Below, one piece after another: positions 37,691 through 48,245 of a DNA stretch of 64,000 nt. Under the pieces are notes generated by a model. It saw only the letters and a program-made list of their open reading frames with translations, made no database searches and had not been told where the DNA came from. Source of the DNA: Neocallimastix lanati (nom. inval.) (taxonomy: Eukaryota; Neocallimastigomycota; Neocallimastigomycetes; Neocallimastigales; Neocallimastigaceae); NCBI GenBank assembly GCA_016946835.1, contig JACVTC010000220.1, forward strand, positions 64,001 to 128,000, read 5' to 3'. Every line of letters begins with the position of its first letter. Positions within the stretch are counted from its first letter, which is position 1. The position numbers were made by a program, and so were the translations under genes.

Positions 37691-38818
37691 ATGAGTGGAT
37701 CTTATTACAATAGGTAATAATTAAAACTAAACCTAAAAATTAAAAATGATTAAAAGAAAATAATAGTATTAAAAGAATTTTTAAAATATTTATACAAAAT
37801 AATATTAATTATATAATTATCATTTTTTGTTTTTTATATTTAATAATAACATTAGACAATTAACTTCTTATCTTATAAAACAAAAGAAGTTCCTAAGTTT
37901 TATAAAAAATATTCAAAATACAATAGAAACAAAAAATTATAAAAAAGAAGGTTATACATTTGATTCTTTTGTTAAAAAAAAATGGAATATTACTAAAGCT
38001 CGTATGTATTTTATTAAGTTATTTAAATAAATAAATAAATAAATAAAAAAAGAAGATAATTTAATACTTCAAAGTTTTAGAGTAAAATTAATAAATTTAA
38101 TTTTTTTTTTTAAATATTATTATAGAAATTTACCGTTATTTAATTGCTGCAAAAATACTTGATCAGCTTAAAGAATTCGAAATTTTACCAAGTAAATAAT
38201 AAATAAATTAAAAGTTTATAATATAAAAATATTTGAAAAAAAAAAACTATTAAATTAAAAAAAAATTTTTTTTGTAAAATAATTTTAATAATATATATAT
38301 TTATTTATTTTTATTTTTTATTTTTTTAAAAAAAAATTTTTTAAAATAATTTTAATAATATATTTATTTATTTATTTTTATTTTTTATTTTTTTTTTTTT
38401 CTTTTTTTTCTTTTTTTTTTAGATTATGAACGTTTATGCAGATGTATTGCTAAATTAGCTAAAACCCCAGAACAAGTAAAACTTTTATGGAAAACTGTTC
38501 TTGATAAAGTAGTAAATAGATATGATGAAATAAATAGTTCTTATGTTACTAAAATTTGGAATGAACTCTGTCAAGATGACTGTTACAGTCATATTTGTCA
38601 TAAAGAAAAAGATATAATAAAAAATATTGAAAATTCTTTAAGTAAATATACCAAAGCAAAAAAATACGAAGAAATACATTCCATAAAAACTGAAATTAAT
38701 TCCCCAGTGTCAAACATTCAATCTCCAATATCAAATGAAAATAACATACAAACTAATAATAATGACACTAAAATTTTATATAATACACCTTTATTTGTCA
38801 TAAATAATAATAATAATA

Positions 38819-38878
<60 letters not shown>

Positions 38879-38901
38879 TTAATAATAATAATAATATTAA
38901 T

Positions 38902-38938
<37 letters not shown>

Positions 38939-39342
38939 TTAATATTAATAATACAAATACTACTCTTAATAATTCAGAACCATTAAATATTACCTCACCT
39001 GTACTATATAACCCTATTAGCAATAATATTAATAATTATAATTCTCAAATTAACACAATACCTCAGTCATTTTCATACGACTCTTTAAATAGTAATTATG
39101 GTTCTAGTTCAAGTTTAAATGAATCAAATAATAATTCAAATGTTTTATATATTTCTGTTCCAGTAACAAATGGGAACTCTTCAAATAGCACTAATTATTA
39201 TTCAGTTTCAAATGAGCAAAGCTATATTCAATCGATTCCTGTAACTTCTACAAATACTATCTACTACATAGTTAATAATACATATCAGCAGCCAATGATG
39301 ATGTCACCGGTCTCACCAATACAATCCAATATTATTTACTAG
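37691..39342 (+). CDS. Unknown gene family, member 1: conserved N-terminal domain plus Asn-rich tail
   Basis: Exons 37691-37713, 37856-38001, 38126-38191 and 38423-39342 sum to 384 residues. Residues 1 to about 144 form a compact, probably helical domain with blocks LIKQKKF, FDSF, WNITKA, YRYL, LKEFEILP, YERLC, KTPEQVKLLWKTVL, WNELC and YSHICH. The rest is low complexity: an interrupted run of about 40 Asn, then Ser/Thr/Pro/Tyr-rich sequence ending in YYIVNN and QQPMM. The paralogue at 52799-54741 has identical intron phases and identical lengths for exons 2 and 3 (146 and 66 nt). I recognise no named family. The W-I-S/T-K-A...YRYL block vaguely recalls helix-turn-helix proteins of phages and plasmids, and prion-like tails are common in fungal regulators. 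A DNA- or RNA-binding role is a guess. Confidence 0.75.
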
Positions 39343-39361
39343 ACTTTTTCTTAAAAAATAT

Positions 39362-39405
<44 letters not shown>

Positions 39406-39509
39406 ATTTTTTTTTCTGATATATATAAATGTTTTAAAATATGTTAATTAAAAACATTATCAAAAAAAAAATTTTTTTTTTTTTGACAAAATATGAAATT
39501 ATTTTAGAA

Positions 39510-39541
<32 letters not shown>

Positions 39542-39918
39542 CATATTTTCATATAGATGTTTAAAAATATATTATTAAAATTAAAAAAAAAAAAGCATAT
39601 TTTCATATAGATATATTATTAAAATTAAAAAAAAAAAAAAAAAAAATGGAAATAATAGAAGCTATTCTTAAATATATAAAGTACATTTTCTTATATAAAT
39701 CTATATAAATTTATTTAATTGAAAGAAAAAAAAAATTTAGACATGTAGTATTGAAAAAATATTATATTTATTCTATATATTAAATATCATTTGATTGTTA
39801 TATGAATTAAAAGTTATAAAAAGTGTTAAGATATTAGAAATTAAAATAAATTAATATTAAAAATTATAATAATAAATATTAAAATTATAATAATTTAGTG
39901 ATTTTTATTTTTTTTTTG

Positions 39919-39952
<34 letters not shown>

Positions 39953-40132
39953 TGAAGAATACATATATTTTTGATATGATATAATACATAATATATACAT
40001 ATATACATATATATATATTTATGCTGGTTTCCAATAATTAGTTATTTTATATTTCCATATTTTTTTTTTTTGTTTTATTTCCCAGAAAAATATTATATTT
40101 TAACATATTTAAAAAAAAAAAATTATATTAAA
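39343..40132. other. Non-coding spacer between convergent genes
   Basis: Long T and A runs. The string CATATTTTCATATAGAT is duplicated (39541-39557 and 39596-39612), together with the following ATATTATTAAAATTAAAA. No gene. Confidence 0.7.
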
Positions 40133-41829
40133 TTAAAAAAAAGTAATTCTATTTGGAGTATATATTGGATAGATTACACTGTTAGGAAATGGTATTAGTT
40201 TTGGATCTGATGATGGAGCAGCTGGTTTTAAAATAATGGTAAAATTATCCTTTGGAGATAATGGATTATTTCTTGGGGGAAATAGATTTGGCCTTGGATC
40301 AGAAACTGGTGCTGGAGCACTAGTAGTTGGAGTTGGAGTTGTTTCTTGTTCGTTTGGTAAATTAAAGACTGGTTTCTCCTTAAGGAGAACTGGAGCAGAC
40401 TATATTATTATTATTATTATTATTATTAATTTTTATTTAAAGAATTAAAATTTTTTTAAAAATTTTCAAAAATTTCAGAATTTTTTATAAAATAATTTTA
40501 AATAAATTTATATTTCAAATATATATATATTTATTTAGTTTATTATTATACAAATACAATTTTATATAATAATTATTATAATAGATATAGTATAAGATTA
40601 ATATAACAGTAATAAGTATATAATATAAAAACTTTTTTTTTTTTTCCATTAGTTTTATTATTTTTACCTTTGAAGAGAAATTAAAAAATGGAGAATTTTG
40701 AACCTTACTTATAATATTTTTTGGTTCAACATCTTCATAACAACTAGCATTTATTTTCATATGATAACCCTATAATATTTTTATTTTATAAATAATTATT
40801 AATATTATATATAATAATAAAGAAAGAAAAGAAAGAAAATAAAAAAAGTATTTTTATTAAATGTGTTAATATAAATTTATAATAATAATAACAAAACAAA
40901 AGAAAAGAAAGTATTTTTATAAAATATATAAATCTTATTATTTAATTTTTATAATTACATCTTTTTTTATTTTATTTTATTTTATTTTATTTTATTTTAT
41001 TTCATTTTATTGTATTTTATTAATAAAATAAAGAGTATTACATAAATTTTACCTTGAAAAAGTTTTCAAAAATCTGTGAGTGTTGACTGAAATTAGCCTT
41101 TTGGGATGGTGGAGCATATTCACTACACTAGAATACATAAAAAATATTTAATAATAATATTTAATACACCAGTAAAAATTTCAATAATTTTAACTATTAT
41201 TGATAAATAAATAATATATATATAAAGATAACATACCCAAGCAATATATAGGAATTTTAACATTTTACTAGTTTCATCTATATGTTATATAGTTTAAAAT
41301 AATTAAGTAATATAATTAATTTAACAACAACAACAAAAAAAAAAAGTTATTTAAATAAAAACTTAATTTTTTTATTTTTATTTTTTTTTTTTTTTTTATT
41401 TTATTTACCGAAAATTTTCAATAAAGCATATTGAACACATTCTTCTTCAAATTCTCCTCTAATTTCTTCTAAACCGTTAGTTAGTATTTTAAAATATTAA
41501 AAATATAATAAGAAATAAAAAAAAAAAAATAAAAATTTTATATAAATATAAATATATATATTTTATATTTGTATTATTAATTATAATATAAATATATTTT
41601 TTCCATTAATTATTTTATTATTACTATTCTAATATCCAATAAACATTAAAGTTTTTATAATATTGTATAAGAAAAAAAAAAAAAAGTGTAATTGCTTACA
41701 TCCAGAGCTAACTAAAGTAAGGTCATCACCTTTATATCCAAATAAAATCCAATCAGTATTGGAAGTATCTTCTTTAAATTCATTTAAAGTATCATTTAAT
41801 TCTTTTGAGTGATTATATAATAAAGACAT
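40133..41829 (-). CDS. ADF-homology domain protein, Abp1/drebrin-like, with proline-rich tail
   Basis: Exons: 41829-41700, 41480-41409 (acceptor non-canonical), 41277-41237, 41127-41053, 40769-40668, 40399-40133; 228 residues. The N-terminal ADF-H domain carries landmarks of the Abp1/drebrin subfamily: DWILFGYKGDDLTLVSSG, GLEEIRGEF, QYALLKIF, DETSKMLKFLYIAW, FENFFKGYHMKINA and IISKV. Such domains bind actin filaments at cortical sites and endocytic patches. The C-terminal about 88 residues are rich in Pro, Thr, Ser and Ala (TTPTPTTSAPAPV, FPPRNNPLSP). No SH3 domain is present, unlike classical Abp1. The homologous frame of exon 2 begins at CTAACGG, preceded by AA instead of AG. The nearest usable AG (GTTTAG) would create a stop. 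Either an atypical splice, a sequence error or incipient gene decay explains this. Confidence 0.75.
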
Positions 41830-42163
41830 ATTGTTATTTATTTAATAAAATTGAAAATAAAATAAAATGTGAAATTGATTACATAAAAATTTTATAATTT
41901 TTTACTAAATTTTCAAAAAAAAATATATATATATTTTGTATTAATATTTATGTTGATTTTACAGAATAAATTTCAAAATTTATATATAAAAACTGTTAAA
42001 ATTTGAATAACTGATTGTTATTATTATGTATTTATTATTAATTATAAAATCTATAATAATTTTTTCATATATATTTATAATAAAACAAATTTTTTTTTTT
42101 TTTCTTTATTTTAATAATGTTTTTCTATAAATTATATATTAAGGTAGCTTTAATAAAATAAAA

Positions 42164-42203
<40 letters not shown>

Positions 42204-42749
42204 TTTGTTTAATTCAATTTTATTCCTTTTATATGATTTAATTAATTAATAATAAATTTTAAATAATAATAAAAATGACATATTAAAAAAGAATGTGTAT
42301 AATTTCGAAAATATGTATTTGGCAATGTGGCTTAAATTTTAATTAATTGCCACAATATATAATTTTTTTAACCAATAAATAAATAATTAAACAAATAATT
42401 AAATAAATAATAAAAATCATTTTTGAAATAAGTCTTTAAATAAATAAATAATAAATAATAAATAAATAAATAAATAAATAAATAAACAAACAAATAAATA
42501 AATAAATAAATAAGTATTATGCAACAAAAAAAAAAATATTTTCATATATACTTTATATTACTGCTATATTAAAAAATTATATATTATTTATTCTGAATAA
42601 TAAATAATTAAATATAAGTAATAAATTACTAGATAACTAAATATATGATTATAATTTTATTTTTTAAATATTAAGAATAAAATCATTTTATTAGATACTA
42701 TTAAAATCTATGTGATAAATTTATTTATTTATTTATTAAAAAATTTTTT
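41830..42749. other. Non-coding AT-rich spacer
   Basis: Contains AAAT and AATA arrays (42430-42510) and a 32-nt A run (42170-42201). Upstream side of the ADF-H gene. No recognised promoter motif. Confidence 0.7.
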
Positions 42750-44180
42750 ATTGGAAATGGAGGAAAATATTAGAATTGAAATAAGTGAAACAAATCGAGG
42801 AAAAAAGCAAATTATTATTAACAGAAAATATAAATTTAAATTTAATTTTTTAAATGAAAAGAAAGATAATCCAAATGTACATAGATACATTGAATATAGA
42901 ACTTCAAATAAATGTTAAATCTTTTATTATTTTAAATGATAAGATGGAGATTTAAGAATATGAAAGTTTACATAATCATCTTGAAAAATAATAAAACGAA
43001 ATATCTAAATCAATAGTAAAGCATAAAATTAAAGAAACAATAAGAAAAAGTCCTTTTTCTTTGGATATTAGACCAAAACGTATATTTAATGAAATTTCTC
43101 AGGACATGGGATTAATATGCCCTGAATTCAACTTCATTAAAACCCAAATAATAAGAAGTCAAAATAAGCAATTACCTCCTGATATAACAACTTTTGAAGA
43201 AATTCCAGAGGAGTCATAATATTATAAAACAGAAAATGATGATAATTTTATGATATTCAAAAAATCCTAATTTAATAATTTTTCAATCCCCATTCCAAGC
43301 AAAACTATTCATAAAATATTATGAAGATATATTTGCAGATGGTACGTTTTATATTGCGCCAAAATTTGGTTATCAAGTGTTCATTACTAGAACATATGCT
43401 GAAAAAATAAATAGTTTTTTACACTACTTCCATTTCAATATTAAAAGATAAAAAACAATCCACTTACGAAACATTATTTAAAGAAATGAAAAAAAAAATA
43501 CAAGTAAATTTAGTAACAGTATTGTTATTTCTCATTTAATTTTCATTGTGACTTTGAAAAAGGCATATCAAATGAAGCATAAAAAATTTTTTTCCTTATA
43601 TAAATATCACATATTGTGTTTGACATTTTAAAAGATCATTAGAAATTCAAAAAAACAGATTATGTTCTAATGAAATTGATAATAATAATAATTTATATAC
43701 TTATTATAAAGCTATTTCGAATTTTCCATTATAACCCTATTTTTACTCAAAAATAAAAAATATATACAAAAAAAAATGAATATAATAATTTTTTAGAATT
43801 TTTAGAATATTTTATAATCAACTATTTAAATAAATATAAAGCAAATAACTAGAATTATATTAACAATATAGAACACATTACAATTAATTCATTAGAATCT
43901 TTTAATAATTATTTAAATAATTTTTCCCCAAAAATACCTTTTTTTATAAATTAATAATAGCATTAAAGAAAGAAGAAGTCTTATCGTATAATGACTATGA
44001 TAGGAGAATTAGAAGTTTTATTTAAAAAAAAATAAAAATCATTAATAGAACTAATGAAATCAAGGCTTTAATTGAATGCTATAAAAATAAAGAAGAAAAA
44101 TTAATTTGTATTGGATGCGATGATGATGATATAGTTAAATTATGGTACAATTGTTTAATTCATTCAAATAATACAAAATA
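42750..44180 (+). pseudogene. MULE-type transposase relic (FLYWCH-like head, broken)
   Basis: Scattered frames in the correct order give an N-terminal zinc-binding-like head (YKFKFNFLNEKK, YIEYRTSNKC). The MULE transposase core follows with ADGTFYIAPKFGYQVFITRT (about 43336-43395), where DGTF holds the first catalytic Asp. Then come a CDFEKGISNEA block (about 43547-43580), an NSLESFNNYLNNF block (about 43888-43926) and the end CIGCDDDDIVKLWYNCLIH (about 44110-44163). Multiple stops and frameshifts interrupt it, so it cannot encode an active transposase. Terminal inverted repeats were not located. The mutator-like class assignment rests on these blocks in order. Confidence 0.75.
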
Positions 44181-45480
44181 ATTTTTTATAAATTAGTATT
44201 TTTCAAACCTTTTTTAATTAAGATTATAATTTTAAAAGATATTATTTTTCAAATTTTTTTATAAATTAAATTATAATTAAAACTGTTCCATTTAATAATA
44301 GTTATTTTTTTTATTAATATCAATATCAATATCATATTATATATAGAATATCAATATTTTACATAGTTTATAGTTTTTTATTATTAATATCGATATCAAT
44401 ATTATATTGTTTTTTATTATTAATATCAATATCAATATTACATAGTTTTTTTTTATTTCATTAAAATTTTAATAATAAAATAAAAATATATATATTTATT
44501 TATTATTATTACTATCATTATTAGTATTATCATTATCATTACTATTATTATTACTGATGAAATATGAAGCTCAGATTTAATATTTTATAATATATATTTT
44601 ATTTAATAATAATTTTTTTTAATAAAAAAGAATCCTCTTTCTAAATAATAATTATTACATGTATTTTATATTAATTTTATTTATAATAAAGCAATAAATG
44701 CTTGATTTTATTTACTATATTTTAACAATTACTATTATTATTTTTGTACACTAATTATAAAATTTAATCTTGAATTTTTTTTATTGAAAATAATTACAAT
44801 TATTTAATTAAATATTTATTATTTTTTTGAAATAATTCTAAACTTTGTATATATTTTATTTAAAAATTTATTATGAAATATTAATGTAAATAATTTTTTA
44901 AATTTGATGAGTATAATTTTTTTTTTTTTTATTTTATTAATTTTTTTTTTTTTTGAATTATAAGTTTTATTTGTTTATTTATTTATTTTTTTTACAAAGT
45001 TGAAAGTTCGAATAGATTACTCTTTTTTTATTATTATTATTTTATTTTTTTTTTTATATCTTGGAGTATACTGTTTTTTGATAATGAATTTTATTATAGA
45101 AAGAAAACTATTATAGTATTAAAATTTCTATCTTAATTCAATAAATATCATAATAGTTTATCTTTTCATTAATTGATTTTTACTAATTATATTTTATTAT
45201 TATTAATTTTCAACTTATTAATCATTAATTCTACTGATACTTATAATTATTTTACGATTCAGATTAAAACCAAAATTAATTATAAGTTTTCTTTTTTAAG
45301 GAAATCTTTTTTCTTTTTTATTTTATTTTTTTTTTAATTTTTATTAAGTTATTATAATCTATATTAATTATATTGATAGTTAAATTAATAATTTATTCAA
45401 AAAAAAAAAAATAAAAAAAAAAATAAAAAAAAAAATAAAATAAAATAAATTTTATTTTATTATTGTTAATTTATTACAAG
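44181..45480. other. Non-coding region with a 50-bp tandem repeat
   Basis: At about 44305-44455, three tandem diverged units carry TTATTAATATCAATATCAATATTA and end in ACATAGTTT or ATTGTTTTT. The remainder is T-rich filler without a gene. Parts may belong to the 3' end of the MULE relic. Confidence 0.65.
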
Positions 45481-45590
45481 CTCTAGAAAAAGATTAAAAG
45501 AAAAACTAGAAAAGTTTCAATTGATAATCTATACATAGCAGTTATCATATTATTAGATAAAATCATTATTAATAATGGATAAAACTCCAA
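45481..45590 (+). repeat. Structured repeat, copy C (degraded)
   Basis: Aligns to 494-605. It keeps TCTAGAAAAAGATTA, the A-rich loop, CTAGA (stem 2, now only 5 bp: 45482-45486 with 45506-45510), the next stem TGATAA/TTATCA (45522-45527 with 45542-45547), and ATTAGATAAAATC...GGATAAAAC. The partner for stem 1 (CTAATCTT) is missing upstream. It is probably a decayed copy. Confidence 0.5.
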
Positions 45591-45769
45591 TTACCGATTG
45601 ACAACTAGTTATTAAATTTAAAAAAAAAAATTAAAATAAAAAAGAATAAAAAATATAAAAAAAAAAGGAATAAAAAATAAAACAATAGACTAATTAATTT
45701 TAGTATTATTATTAATTAGGAATAGGAATATAGATAATATTCTATAAGAATATAACTAGATTCTTATAT

Positions 45770-45936
45770 ATTGAAAGTCTTTCCAATTTTTATCCTTGCG
45801 GGTAATGCTGGGAATAATACACATGAGGTTTCTAGATCGATCCTGTAACTACCTCCTGAATTTATATGGGTATTTTTTCGTCCTTTCAGAATGTTTTTCC
45901 TTATAAATGAAGTTAATGAGTTCGCTCATCATGATA

Positions 45937-45969
<33 letters not shown>

Positions 45970-46275
45970 TTGCTTGACTATAAAATTGCTAAGGTTGAGA
46001 GAGAGAGCTCTTGATTTGTGAGAGAGGATTAGTGTCATTATTTCTCTCTCGATGATGATTCAAAAGATCACTGAAAAAAGAAGCCTATCGTATAAAGCGG
46101 TGTATAGGGAATGTCTTTCATATTAGCCTTACTTAGAATGAGAGATCCTCGTCGACCCTGAAATGGTATGGTATGGCAACGAATCCAATGAGAGTCTGAT
46201 ACGTTTTAAGGGAGAGATTGGAGGCCCAATTTTTTTTTTGTCCTCCCCTCTCGTTAATCTCAGTCCCAATAAAAA
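45770..46275. other. GC-enriched non-coding island 1
   Basis: Base composition changes sharply to near balance, with GAGAGAGAGAGCTC, TTTCTCTCTCGATG, GCGGTGTATAGGG and CGTCGACCCTG. No open frame longer than a few dozen codons was found on either strand. It stands out from everything within 10 kb. It could be a piece of a GC-richer transposon, a non-coding RNA gene, or the 3' neighbour of structured copy C. Not recognised. Confidence 0.5.
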
Positions 46276-47395
46276 AAATTTAAATATTAAATATTAAATA
46301 TTAAATATTAAAATTAATAACTAAAATAAATATTTTATTTGCATTAAAAATTTTAATAAAGAAAGAAAGTTTAATGAATTTTTTTATTTATTTTTTATTA
46401 TTATTATTTTTTTTTTTTGAAAAAATAAAATTTTAAAAAAGAGGCAATAATCCATTTTGTAATATTAAGATAGATTTTATTTTTATTTTTAATGGAACAT
46501 CGTACCTTCAATTATTATATTTAAAAATATTAATTTTTTTTTTATTATTATAATATAATTACATATATAAATACAATAATAATTTATATTATTAGTATAA
46601 TATAAATAATATAAATAAAATAATATAAATATTATAAAAAAATAAAATATAATAAATTTAACAATATTATATTTATATCTTTTTAAAATGAACAATTTAT
46701 TATGTTTATTATTATTATTATTTTGTAATATATATATTATTAATAAATATATTTTAAATTTTATTAATTTCTTTATTGTGCTGATTGACTTATCATTATT
46801 ATATCATAATATTTCTATGGCTTTGTTATTATAACATTACTATAAAATTTATATATGCATTAAGTATATTAGTTAATATAGTTTTAATACTAATTTTTTA
46901 TATAATTTTTTATATAATTTTTTATTATTATTATTATTATTTTTTTTTTTTAATTTGATTCATATTCAATTAATTATTCATAAAACATTTATAAAACATG
47001 AAATAATATATTTTAAATTAAATCCACTAAATTTTAATCATTATTTAATTTATCAAATATTTTTATTATTTGATATATCTTATTTTTTTATTTTTTTTTT
47101 TTTTTTTAATTTTTTTAATACTTAATTTTATATATATGTTATATTCAAGTTTTGTATTTTGAATTTAGAAATATTATATTATATTTTATTATAAATAATG
47201 AAGTGTTAATAATATTCTTATAAAAATATTCTAATTCCATACATATTTCAAAAAAAATAATCTGTATAATTATTTATATTTATATATATACTTAAATATA
47301 AGGTTTTATGATTTTTAATTAATAAATATATAATAATTTTATGTATTAAATAACTTTTAATTCAAAATTATTAAATTTGCATTTAACTTTTTTTT

Positions 47396-47440
<45 letters not shown>

Positions 47441-47594
47441 TTTTTATTTTAATAAAGACTTTTTTGATATTATATTAAAAATTATATTATATTTATTATA
47501 TTATAAATATTTATAATTATATAGATAAATTAATAAAATAACCTAAATAAATTAAAATTTTAAGGAAAATTGTTCATAAAAAAAAAAAAAAAAA
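46276..47594. other. Non-coding AT-rich spacer
   Basis: TTTA repeats (47397-47440), ATTAAAT repeats (46284-46312) and T runs. No gene. Confidence 0.7.
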
Positions 47595-48245
47595 AATCGA
47601 AAATTGGCTTGTTGAAATAACTAGTTTTAATAATTACTAAATTTGGAATGAATTTTGTCAAAATGAATACTACAACCTTATTTGTTACAGTGAAATATAA
47701 AAAATATTATATATATTGAAAAAAAAATATTGAAAAATTTTAGATAAATCTGAAGAAAATAGAAAATATTGTTGTACGTCATAATATTAAAAAAAAATTT
47801 AAAAATAACTAATAATAAATAATTCCATTATTATGTATTCACAACAATTAAAATAATATAATACTTTCTAACTAAATAATTTATTTTCTATTTTATTATT
47901 AGAATTATTATTTTGTTTATTATTATTTTTTTTAATGTAATATAATGTATAATCTTTGACATTATGATGTTATCCTAATAGTAATAATAAAAAATTTTCA
48001 ATTCTCACGTAAATCCTCAATCATTTTTATTAGATGGAAATTATAATTTTTCTTTCACTTTAAATACATTAAATAATTGTTTGAAAATTTTATATGGTTC
48101 TGCTCTTGTTCCTAGTAAACTATTTAAATAACAATTATCACTCAGATTCAAATAAATAAGGCTATATTTAAACTGTTCGTATAACCTCTTTTAATATTAT
48201 CTGTTACGTAGTTAATACATCCCATTAACAACTAGAAATAAATTG
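47595..48245 (+). pseudogene. Degenerate third member of the unknown family
   Basis: Nucleotides 47637-47700 match the end of the conserved domain of the 37.7-kb gene (there WNELC, then YSHICH) with frame damage. Further right, the frame from 48000 reads NSHVNPQSF, then YGSALVP. This parallels NSQIN..PQSF and YGSSSS in the intact gene's tail. The end TGTTACGTAGTTAATACATC (48201-48220) parallels CTACATAGTTAATAATACAT (39263-39282). Stops and indels are frequent. No upstream exons were found. Confidence 0.6.

Noticed and set aside
38718-39023. Minus-strand poly-Leu frame
   Set aside because: Antisense to the poly-Asn tract of the plus-strand gene.
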